Of a stretch of DNA of 6,692 nt, positions 1 to 5,691 are shown piece by piece. The stretch comes from Deltaproteobacteria bacterium. Lineage in GTDB: Bacteria; Bdellovibrionota; UBA1018; UBA923. Location of the stretch: contig JACQAX010000032.1 of NCBI GenBank assembly GCA_016194795.1, positions 1-6,692 on the forward strand. The letters are read 5' to 3'. A program made the translations under genes and the position numbers. The notes under the pieces were generated by a model. It saw only the letters and a program-made list of their open reading frames with translations. It was not told the DNA's origin and ran no database searches. How positions within the stretch are numbered: position 1 is the stretch's first letter; each line of letters begins with the position of its first letter.

Positions 1-746
1 GACTCCGAGTCGAGAAGAGCGAGCGCGCGTCCGGTGAGGGCCACGCCAAGCGTGTTCTCGGTGCCGCCGCGCAGCCCGCGCTGCTGCTTCCCACCGACGA
101 GCGGGGCAAGCCTGGGCGCGTGCCGGTGCGTGGCGAGAAACCCCACGCCTTTCGGACCGCCGATCTTGTGGGCCGAAAACGTCGCATAATCGGCTCCGAG
201 GCGCTCGAAGTCGACGGCGATCTTGCCCAGGGTCTGGGCGCAGTCGACGTGCAGCGGGACGCCGTGGCGGCGCGCGAGCTCGGCGATCTCGCGAATGGGC
301 TGGATCACGCCGGTCTCGTTGCTCGCATGCACGGTCGACACGAGGTCGGCGGGGCCGGCGGCGAGGAGCCCGGCGAGCGAATCGAGGTCGATGCGTCCGG
401 ACGAGTCCACGCCGATCGTCTCGACGCGGGCGCCGGTGGCGTCGGCCGCGAGCCGGGTCGAATCGTGCTCGATCGCCGAAACGAGAATGCGCGAACGAGC
501 CAGACTCTTGAGAACCCAGCTGTTCGCTTCAGATGCGCCCGAAGTCCAAACGAGGTCTTCGGGGCGGGAGTTGATTGCGCGAGCGGTCGTATCCGTTGAA
601 TCAACGATCATGCGCCGGCATTCGCGTCCGAGCTTATGGACACTGGAAGGGTTGCCGTAGCCGCGCTGTGCGAGCAGCGGCAGTTCGGCGATAAGCTCTT
701 CGGCTAGCGGCGATGAGGCGTTGTAATCAAGATACGCTACGGCCAA
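1..746 (-). CDS. nifS: Cysteine desulfurase, NifS/IscS family (3' end off the window)
   Basis: This is a PLP enzyme that removes sulfur from L-cysteine as an enzyme-bound persulfide for Fe-S cluster and thio-cofactor synthesis. I translated 248 codons. Visible motifs are YLDYNASSP (5-13), GNPSSVHKLGR (31-41), TSGASEAN (68-75), IEH (92-94), the ASNETG loop (141-146), HVDCAQ (166-171, the D and Q that hold PLP), SAHKIGGPKGVG with the PLP lysine at K194, and RGLRGGTEN (223-231). The loop with the catalytic cysteine lies beyond the left edge, so activity and subgroup cannot be judged. The start must be TTG at 746: an in-frame TGA lies at 789-791, no other start codon occurs between it and YLDYNAS, and only a weak ribosome site is seen. 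The start lies inside the upstream regulator gene (20 nt overlap), which implies co-transcription and perhaps translational coupling. The symbol is family-level; iscS or sufS-like naming is possible. Confidence 0.92.
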   Translation of the reverse strand, partial: MAVAYLDYNASSPLAEELIAELPLLAQRGYGNPSSVHKLGRECRRMIVDSTDTTARAINSRPEDLVWTSGASEANSWVLKSLARSRILVSAIEHDSTRLAADATGARVETIGVDSSGRIDLDSLAGLLAAGPADLVSTVHASNETGVIQPIREIAELARRHGVPLHVDCAQTLGKIAVDFERLGADYATFSAHKIGGPKGVGFLATHRHAPRLAPLVGGKQQRGLRGGTENTLGVALTGRALALLDSE

Positions 747-1248
747 GCTTCGAGTCCGCGCGAGCGGCGGCGCCGGCTTCCGGAGCCATCAAGCCGCGCA
801 CGTCGTCGAGCGTGACGTTCTTGGGAACGTCGTGCCCGCGAGCTTTGCGGATGAGGTCGCCGATGCTGGTCGTCGACAGGTATTCCTGCATGAGGATACC
901 GAGATTTTCGAAGTAGGTTTTCGTAAGGACGAATTCCACCGTGTTGCTCTTGAGATCGTCGGAACCGACGAGGTCACGAGCCGGGTTGATGTTCTCACCC
1001 ACGCTGAGGAGCACGTCCTTGATCGAGATTTCGTCCATCGAGCGGGCAAGCACATAGCCGCCACCCGGGCCGCGAACCGACTTCACCACCGACCCCTTGC
1101 GGAGTCTGCGGAAAAGCTGCTCTAGATAATGGAGCGAGATCTTCTGGCGCTCCGAAATTTCCTGTAAACGAACCGGGCGTCCATTCGAGCTGAACGTGAG
1201 ATCAAGAATTGCACGTACTGCGTAGCGCCCTTTAGATGTAAGTCTCAT
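727..1248 (-). CDS. Rrf2/IscR-like transcriptional regulator lacking all cysteines
   Basis: This 173-residue Rrf2-family protein has a winged-helix DNA-binding domain at 1-68. It starts with the family signature MRLTSKGRYAVRAILDL, followed by ISERQKISLHYLEQLFRRLR (31-50, recognition-helix region) and the wing SVRGPGGGYVLAR (57-69). A dimerisation helix follows at about 105-137. E. coli IscR binds a [2Fe-2S] cluster through three cysteines and a histidine in its C-terminal half. Here the matching stretch (about 84-112) has none: IscR TRC aligns with ARD (90-92) and CLTH aligns with VLTK (107-110). The whole protein has no cysteine. It is therefore probably not an Fe-S sensor of the IscR type, though the DNA-binding half is very IscR-like. 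The start is ATG 1248 with a strong Shine-Dalgarno. It is the first gene of an operon with the cysteine desulfurase and likely controls that operon and perhaps the divergent gene at 1445. Confidence 0.93.
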   Translation of the reverse strand: MRLTSKGRYAVRAILDLTFSSNGRPVRLQEISERQKISLHYLEQLFRRLRKGSVVKSVRGPGGGYVLARSMDEISIKDVLLSVGENINPARDLVGSDDLKSNTVEFVLTKTYFENLGILMQEYLSTTSIGDLIRKARGHDVPKNVTLDDVRGLMAPEAGAAARADSKLGRSVS

Positions 1249-1254
1249 TAAAAA

Positions 1255-1263
1255 CTTCCTCCC
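1255..1263 (-). promoter_or_regulatory. Shine-Dalgarno of the Rrf2-like gene
   Basis: On the minus strand the bases read GGGAGGAAG, ending 6 nt before the ATG at 1248. This is a strong purine-rich ribosome site and supports that start, which also gives the exact family N-terminus. Confidence 0.75.
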
Positions 1264-1348
1264 TTCCCTTCAACTGTCCTAACCTGCTTTTTCTGCGGTC
1301 CTGCACAGGCACTCCACATAGAGCTCCCTGGACCTTCTTAGGGGGTAA

Positions 1349-1362
1349 CATACCGTAGTATG
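1349..1362. promoter_or_regulatory. Candidate operator: CATAC-4-GTATG inverted repeat
   Basis: The sequence CATACCGTAGTATG has perfect 5-bp arms around a 4-bp centre. It lies 2 nt downstream (minus-strand sense) of the TTGACG box, in the -35/-10 region of the regulator's likely promoter. Rrf2 proteins are dimers that commonly repress their own promoters, so autorepression through this site is plausible. The motif does not clearly match the published E. coli IscR type 1 or type 2 sites, so the assignment is an inference from position and symmetry. Confidence 0.4.
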
Positions 1363-1444
1363 AGCGTCAACTAAATGTTTGAACCATTTTATTGTTTTTT
1401 CTAACCGGCCGATAAGAGCCCTAAGAGGCGCTTAAAGTATCCCT

Positions 1445-2434
1445 ATGGCAGAGAATCAAAAAGCCGCAATGGAGATCACTATCCCGGTGGAAGGTGCTAA
1501 TAACACTGGGAAAAATCAAGAGCCCGAAAAAACGAATTCGGGCGCCGCGGGCAACGATGAGATGCCTAGCGTCACGAAGCTTCTGAATCGAAAAAAATAC
1601 GAAGCCGCGACAAAGCCGGCACAAGCTGCCGCCGCGCCAGTCCCCGAGCCGGTGGTCGAAATCGCTCCACAAGCCATCGAAGCGGTCGTCGCGCAGCCGG
1701 CCATCAGCGTCGAAGAGTCGGCGCCGAATATTTCTATTTCGCTGAGCGGCGAAACTCCGGCTCCTGTCGTGGCGGAAACACCCACCGAGTCCGCGCCTTC
1801 GACCGCCGACGACGGCAGCGCGTTGCCGTCGGTGGTTGCGCCGTCGCGTCGTCGCGGAACGCGCTCGATTGCCGTCACGCCCGATGCCCCTCCCATTTCG
1901 GAAGAGCCGTCGTACTCGGTGAGCGGCGTGCAGGGTGCTCCACCGGTTTTTTCGAAGACGCTTGTCCTCGAGAAACTGGATCTCAAGGCGTTTCAGAAAG
2001 CCGTCGGCCGGCATAAGAAGTCGACGAACATGAAAAAGCTCGATTGCCTCGGCTACTTCAGCACGCGCTTCTCGGAGATCGCGTACTTCGAGGTCAATGA
2101 GGCCGGCTCGCTTGCCGGCGTGCTGGGCTTCGGAAATTTACAGCTCGTGATGCAGATCCGCGACAAAGCCATCACGGCCGAGGCGCTGCCGAGCGTTTAC
2201 GAGGCGGTCACCCAGGGCGAAATCTTTCTCGGCCCCCTCGAGAGCTTGCGCCCCGAGGACCAGGCCGGGGTCGCGGCGCTCGGCTTCACGCAGACGGCTT
2301 TTCTCGGCGCGTTTCCCGTCATGTACAAGAAAAACCTGACCGGCCTCTGGGTCTGCGCGGGCGAAGCGGCGCAGGACGTCGCCCCCAAAGAGATCGAAGC
2401 GCTCAAGAAGTTTTTCTCGAACCTGGCGATCTGA
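1445..2434 (+). CDS. Unrecognised protein: disordered Pro/Ala-rich linker plus folded C-terminal domain
   Basis: I do not recognise this 329-residue protein. There is no signal peptide and no membrane segment, so it is probably cytoplasmic. Residues 1-40 are polar. PSVTKLLNRKKYE (41-53) looks like a short conserved peptide. Residues about 54-168 are a low-complexity linker rich in Ala, Pro, Val, Glu and Ser, with a basic SRRRGTR patch at 134-140. Residues about 170-329 look folded. The end, LTGLWVCAGE (298-307) followed by a helix EIEALKKFFSNLAI (316-329), resembles the last strand and helix of a GAF-type domain; that is a weak shape-based guess. Cysteines are at 201 and 304. The start ATG 1445 has no good Shine-Dalgarno (AAGAGG at 1423-1428 is too far), and ATG 1469 is an alternative. 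It is divergent from the Rrf2-like gene and may share its control. Its 3' end overlaps tsaE tail-to-tail. Confidence 0.8.
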   Translation: MAENQKAAMEITIPVEGANNTGKNQEPEKTNSGAAGNDEMPSVTKLLNRKKYEAATKPAQAAAAPVPEPVVEIAPQAIEAVVAQPAISVEESAPNISISLSGETPAPVVAETPTESAPSTADDGSALPSVVAPSRRRGTRSIAVTPDAPPISEEPSYSVSGVQGAPPVFSKTLVLEKLDLKAFQKAVGRHKKSTNMKKLDCLGYFSTRFSEIAYFEVNEAGSLAGVLGFGNLQLVMQIRDKAITAEALPSVYEAVTQGEIFLGPLESLRPEDQAGVAALGFTQTAFLGAFPVMYKKNLTGLWVCAGEAAQDVAPKEIEALKKFFSNLAI

Positions 2435-2873
2435 GCTCGAGCGTGCGTTCGCTCTCGGTCGCGCCCGTCGCGAAGGCGACCTCCACCGCGTGCTCGGGCA
2501 TCAGGGCGAGAGCTTCCGGAATCTGCTCGAGCCATTCGACGAGGCAGCACCTGAGCTCGAAGAAATAGTGCTCGAAGCCGAGCTGCTCGAGCTCGGAGAG
2601 GTCTTTCAGGCGATAGAGATCGAGATGGGCGAGCTGCGAGCGCGCGCCGTAGACGCGCGCGACGTTGAAGGTGGGGCTCGGAACCGACTCGGGAGGCGCA
2701 TCGCCGTCGAGCTCGAGCCAGGTTCTAATGAAGCCGCGAGCGAAGGCCGTTTTTCCGGCGCCGAGCGCGCCGTGGAGGCGCACGAACGCGGGAGCTTTGG
2801 GGTGCAGCTCGCGCGCCAGGCGGCTCCCCGCCTCGGCCGTCTCCGTCTCGGAGCGTGTCACTACCGGGGCCAT
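2403..2873 (-). CDS. tsaE: tRNA t6A biosynthesis ATPase TsaE (YjeE)
   Basis: TsaE is the P-loop ATPase that works with TsaB and TsaD to place threonylcarbamoyl on adenosine 37 of ANN-decoding tRNAs, in the cytoplasm. The protein is 156 residues, normal for the family. It shows Walker A GALGAGKT (35-42, K41), the switch-like SPTF (66-69), HLDLYRL (83-89, with the conserved H and D), LEQLGFEHYF (95-104) and VEW (112-114). The start is ATG 2873, whose A is the last base of the nnr stop codon (TGATG), so translation is probably coupled. A longer reading frame continues upstream into nnr but adds 44 residues unlike the family. The last 32 nt overlap the 3' end of the convergent gene at 1445-2434. 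It is the last gene of the operon, and no clear terminator follows. Confidence 0.95.
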   Translation of the reverse strand: MAPVVTRSETETAEAGSRLARELHPKAPAFVRLHGALGAGKTAFARGFIRTWLELDGDAPPESVPSPTFNVARVYGARSQLAHLDLYRLKDLSELEQLGFEHYFFELRCCLVEWLEQIPEALALMPEHAVEVAFATGATESERTLELRSPGSRKTS

Positions 2874-4453
2874 CAGTAGAGCTCGACGCACGCGTGCGAG
2901 ATCTGGCGGCGCTGGTGCTCGCGCAGCAGGCGGAAGGCGTCGCGGATGCTCGCGGTGATGTCCGTGGCGGTCATCGCGCGATGGCCCGACTGGTCGGCGG
3001 CGCATTTGCCGGCCAGGCTGTGCAGGAACACGCCCAGGCGCGCGGCGTCCAGCGCGTTCATGCGCTGGCCAACGAGGCCACCGATCATGCCGGCGAGGAT
3101 GTCGCCGGTGCCGGCCGTGGCCATGCCGTCGTTGGGGTAGTGGTTGAACCAGGTGATGTTGTCGTTCGAGTGGATGAGCGTCGTCGGCCCCTTGAGGATG
3201 ACGATCGCGCCGGTACGCTCGAACGCCTCGTGCGCCGACTTGAGCGGGTCGTCGACGACCGTGTCCTTGGACACGTCGAGCAGGCGCGCCATCTCGCCCG
3301 GGTGCGGCGTGAGGATGGTGGGCGCGGTGCGCTTGGCGATCAGCTGGTGGAGCTTGTACTCGGCGATGAGGTTCAGGCCGTCGGCGTCGATGACGAGCGG
3401 GCCGCCGTAGTTGACGATGAGCTGCTTCATCATCTCGCCGCCGTCGTCCCGCATTCCCAAACCCGGCCCGACCACGATGGACGAGAAGGCGCTCAACCCC
3501 GGCTTGGGCATCGGAAACTCGTTGCCCTCGCGCACGACACGGAAGTTCATGATCTCGGCCGAGAGCTTGATCTCGAGCGAGGGAAACGAATCCTCCCAGC
3601 TCGCCACGGTGACGAGACCGGTGCCCATCTTGAGGCAGCTGTTGGAGGCCATGACGATGGCGCCGATGCGCCCGGGGCTACCGCCGATGAGCAGCGAGTG
3701 GCCGAAGCTGTTCTTGTGCCCGAAGCGGTCGCGCCCCTGGAGCAGCGGCGCGGTCGTGTCGAGGGTGAGGAGGTGCTTGTCGCCTTCTTTGGCCCAGCTC
3801 CGGGGAAAGCTCAGGTCGACGTTGTAAAGTTTGCCGCGACGGGCGGCGCCCGGCGAGAGGAAGTGCCCGAGCTTGGGATAGCCGAAAGAGACGGTGGTCG
3901 TGGCCTGAACGCTGGTGCCGGCCACCCGGCCCGAATCGCCGACGACGCCCGAGGGGATGTCGAGCGCGACGATCTCGCCGGCGTGCTGGTTGATGAGCTC
4001 GATGACGTCGTAATAGGTGCCCTCGACGTCACGCTTGATGCCGGTGCCGAGGATGGCGTCGACGGCGAAAAACGGCGGCGTGGCGCTCTTGAAGTACTCT
4101 TCGACCACCGAGTGCGTCTCGACGAACGAGACCTTGGCGCGCATGTTCTTGAGAATGGCGAGGTTCACGGCCGACTCTCCGCTGTACTCGGAGACGTCGT
4201 GGAGCAGGAAGACGCGCACGCGATGGCCGCTGGCGAGCAGCCGGCGCGCGACCACGAGGCCGTCGCCGCCGTTCTTGCCCTTGCCGCAGAAGACGAGAAT
4301 CTCGCCCAGGTGCTTCAAGTCGACGACGCGCTGGCTGATGACGCGCGCGGCCTCGAGGCCGGCGTTCTCCATGAGAACCTGGCTTGGGATGCCCAGCTTC
4401 TCGATCGCGGCTTCGTCGATGGCGCGCATCTCGTCGTTCGTGACAATTCTCAT
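2873..4453 (-). CDS. nnr: Bifunctional NAD(P)H-hydrate epimerase / ADP-dependent dehydratase
   Basis: This enzyme repairs NADHX and NADPHX, the hydrated dead-end forms of NAD(P)H. The N-terminal YjeF domain interconverts the R and S epimers, and the C-terminal ribokinase-like domain dehydrates the S form using ADP or ATP. The protein is 526 residues, close to the 515 of E. coli Nnr. Epimerase domain (about 1-220): MENAG (28-32), CGKGKNGGDG (56-65), DAILGTG (132-138), DIPSG (165-169), PKLG (193-196). Dehydratase domain (about 245-515): HSLLIGGSPGRIGA (252-265), VVGPGLG (327-333), DADGLNL (356-362), LTPHPGEMARLL (381-392), KGPTTLI (421-427), and AGTGDILAGMIGGL (447-460) with the catalytic-base aspartate D451. 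Both domains look intact. ATG 4453 lies 4 nt after the acpS stop. A longer frame from 4507 overlaps acpS and adds 18 residues with no family likeness, so I rejected it. Confidence 0.96.
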   Translation of the reverse strand: MRIVTNDEMRAIDEAAIEKLGIPSQVLMENAGLEAARVISQRVVDLKHLGEILVFCGKGKNGGDGLVVARRLLASGHRVRVFLLHDVSEYSGESAVNLAILKNMRAKVSFVETHSVVEEYFKSATPPFFAVDAILGTGIKRDVEGTYYDVIELINQHAGEIVALDIPSGVVGDSGRVAGTSVQATTTVSFGYPKLGHFLSPGAARRGKLYNVDLSFPRSWAKEGDKHLLTLDTTAPLLQGRDRFGHKNSFGHSLLIGGSPGRIGAIVMASNSCLKMGTGLVTVASWEDSFPSLEIKLSAEIMNFRVVREGNEFPMPKPGLSAFSSIVVGPGLGMRDDGGEMMKQLIVNYGGPLVIDADGLNLIAEYKLHQLIAKRTAPTILTPHPGEMARLLDVSKDTVVDDPLKSAHEAFERTGAIVILKGPTTLIHSNDNITWFNHYPNDGMATAGTGDILAGMIGGLVGQRMNALDAARLGVFLHSLAGKCAADQSGHRAMTATDITASIRDAFRLLREHQRRQISHACVELY

Positions 4454-4457
4454 CGGA

Positions 4458-4865
4458 TCATTTCCCCCTGGTCCCCTTGCCTTCGAGCACGACCATGGCA
4501 GCAGCATACTGCGCCGTGTGCGTAAGCGAAAGATGGGCTTTCGTTACGCCGCGGCGCTTAAGGACGCGTTTGAGCTCGAGCGAGTATTCGAGCTCGGGCT
4601 TTCCCGAGGCGCTTTTCACCACGCCGACCGAGCGAAACGGCACGGTCGCGCCGATCCCCGTGCCGAGCGCCTTGGCGAAGGCCTCTTTGGCGGCGAAACG
4701 CGCGGCCCAGTACTCGGCGCGGCGAGCGCTCGCCGCCGACTTTGCGGGGGCGGCCTTGTGCTCGGCGGGCCTGCCGATGCGCTCGAGAAACGGCGCGCCC
4801 TGTTTGCGAATCGCGCTTTCGACGCGCGAGACCTCGATGAGGTCGAGGCCGACGCCCAGGATCAC
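4458..4865 (-). CDS. acpS: Holo-[acyl-carrier-protein] synthase AcpS
   Basis: AcpS transfers 4'-phosphopantetheine from CoA to the serine of acyl carrier protein, making holo-ACP for fatty acid synthesis. The 135-residue length suits the family. Seen in order: GVGLDLIEVSRV (4-15) with the Mg-binding aspartate D8, FLERI (26-30), WAARFAAKEAFAKALGTG (53-70) with the second metal ligand E61, and HLSLTHTAQYAAAMVVLE (111-128). The residues between 31 and 52 are Ala/Lys-rich and a little unusual, where a FTxxE-type motif is common. The start is GTG 4865: its GTGA overlaps the pdxJ stop by 4 nt, and AAAGGAG sits 4 nt upstream, so it is coupled to pdxJ. It is followed at 4 nt by nnr. Confidence 0.95.
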   Translation of the reverse strand: MILGVGLDLIEVSRVESAIRKQGAPFLERIGRPAEHKAAPAKSAASARRAEYWAARFAAKEAFAKALGTGIGATVPFRSVGVVKSASGKPELEYSLELKRVLKRRGVTKAHLSLTHTAQYAAAMVVLEGKGTRGK

Positions 4866-5659
4866 GTGGCTCCTTTGTGCGCCGCCGCTCCCGAGGGCGC
4901 CGCGCTATCTCCGAGGAGCGCGGCCTTCATCTTGCGCGTGGCTTCGCGCAGCCCGCAGAAGACCGCCTCGCACACAATCGCATGGCCGATGTTGTACTCG
5001 ACGATCCCCTTGAGGCGGCCGAGCTCGGGGGCGATGCGGTAGTCGATGCCGTGGCCGGCATTGACCATGAGATTGAGCATCGGACCGGCGCCCAGCGCGC
5101 CGTGGAGGCGTTTCCATTCGACCTCGAGCGCCGACGCCTGGTTTTTCTGATGGGCGATGCAAAGCGCTCCGGTGTGGAGCTCGACGGCGGTGGCGCCGAG
5201 CTTTTTCGAGATCTCCATGTCGCGCGCGTCGGGCTCGATGAAGAAGCTCACGACGATCCCCGCCTTGCGGGCCTCGGAGGCGATATGGGCCAGGAGCTCG
5301 TTTCGCTTGGAGTTGGAGAGGTCGAGCCCGCCCTCGGTCGTGCGCTCCTCGCGCTTTTCCGGGACGACGCAGATGCTGTGGGGCCGCGTCTTGAGGGCGA
5401 TGGCGAGCATCTCCTCGGTGGCGGCCATCTCGAGGTTGATGTCGACGCTCGTGCCCTTGAGGCCCGCTTTCAGCGCGGCGACGTCGCCGTCGTTGATGTG
5501 CCGGCGGTCCTCGCGCAGGTGGATCGTGATCTGGTCGGCGCCGCCCGCGATGCACTCGCGCGCGGCCGCCAGGACGTCGGGATACGGAGTGTCGCGCAGC
5601 TGTCGCAGCGTTGCAACGTGGTCGATGTTCACTCCGAGACGGACGGTGGTGGCTGCCAT
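4862..5659 (-). CDS. pdxJ: Pyridoxine 5'-phosphate synthase PdxJ
   Basis: PdxJ condenses 3-amino-2-oxopropyl phosphate with 1-deoxy-D-xylulose 5-phosphate to give pyridoxine 5'-phosphate, the ring-closing step of the DXP-dependent vitamin B6 pathway. It is a TIM barrel acting as an oligomer in the cytoplasm. The motifs are near textbook: LGVNIDHVATLRQLR (8-22), IHLREDRRHI (46-55), NLEMAATEEML (75-85), VPEKREERTTEGGLD (99-113), FIEPD (140-144), ELHTG (160-164), VNAGHGIDY (199-207) and EYNIGHAIV (221-229). At 265 residues it is about 20 longer than E. coli PdxJ, due to an Ala-rich tail after KAALLG (245-250). ATG 5659 has a strong Shine-Dalgarno, AAGGAGAAG (5664-5672). A much longer frame upstream (to 6295) is a shadow of the preceding gene. 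It sits 32 nt after the chimeric gene and overlaps acpS by 4 nt. Confidence 0.97.
   Translation of the reverse strand: MAATTVRLGVNIDHVATLRQLRDTPYPDVLAAARECIAGGADQITIHLREDRRHINDGDVAALKAGLKGTSVDINLEMAATEEMLAIALKTRPHSICVVPEKREERTTEGGLDLSNSKRNELLAHIASEARKAGIVVSFFIEPDARDMEISKKLGATAVELHTGALCIAHQKNQASALEVEWKRLHGALGAGPMLNLMVNAGHGIDYRIAPELGRLKGIVEYNIGHAIVCEAVFCGLREATRKMKAALLGDSAAPSGAAAHKGAT
4870..4876 (-). promoter_or_regulatory. Shine-Dalgarno for the GTG start of acpS
   Basis: AAAGGAG on the minus strand lies inside the last codons of pdxJ, 4 nt before the GTG at 4865. It supports this GTG start and coupling of acpS translation to pdxJ. Confidence 0.65.
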
Positions 5660-5691
5660 GGTACTTCTCCTTCCACTGCTTGCGGCGCCGC

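Larger units (their letters stand above)
1249..1444. promoter_or_regulatory. Divergent control region between regulator and unknown gene
   Basis: This 196-nt gap separates two genes read away from each other and is clearly richer in A+T than the rest of the window. On the minus strand TTGACG (1365-1370) matches the sigma-70 -35 box at 5 of 6 positions, but no good -10 lies 17 nt downstream. TTCAAA with CATACT at 16 nt is an alternative pair. On the plus strand only weak elements are seen: TTGAAC at 1379-1384 and GATAAG at 1411-1416. A direct repeat TAAGAG occurs at 1413-1418 and 1422-1427. No riboswitch, small ORF or terminator was recognised. Confidence 0.55.

Noticed and set aside
305..604. 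A 99-codon minus-strand frame inside the cysteine desulfurase
   Set aside because: It is in the wrong frame. The adjacent frame carries all the desulfurase motifs without a stop across 1-746.
1411..1430. Direct repeat TAAGAG-CCC-TAAGAG as a regulator site
   Set aside because: The repeat units are 6 bp at a 9-bp period, and two copies this short can arise by chance. I mention it only under the divergent control region.
2438..2455. Hairpin GAGCG-TGCGTT-CGCTC after the plus-strand stop codon as a terminator
   Set aside because: The stem is only 5 bp, no T-run follows on either strand, and it lies inside the coding part of tsaE.
2855..4525. A 556-codon open frame on the plus strand opposite nnr
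   Set aside because: Its translation is rich in Arg, Asp, Val, Ala and Gly with no domain, and it mirrors the codon pattern of nnr. Long antisense frames are expected in GC-rich genes, and nnr is a clear family match.
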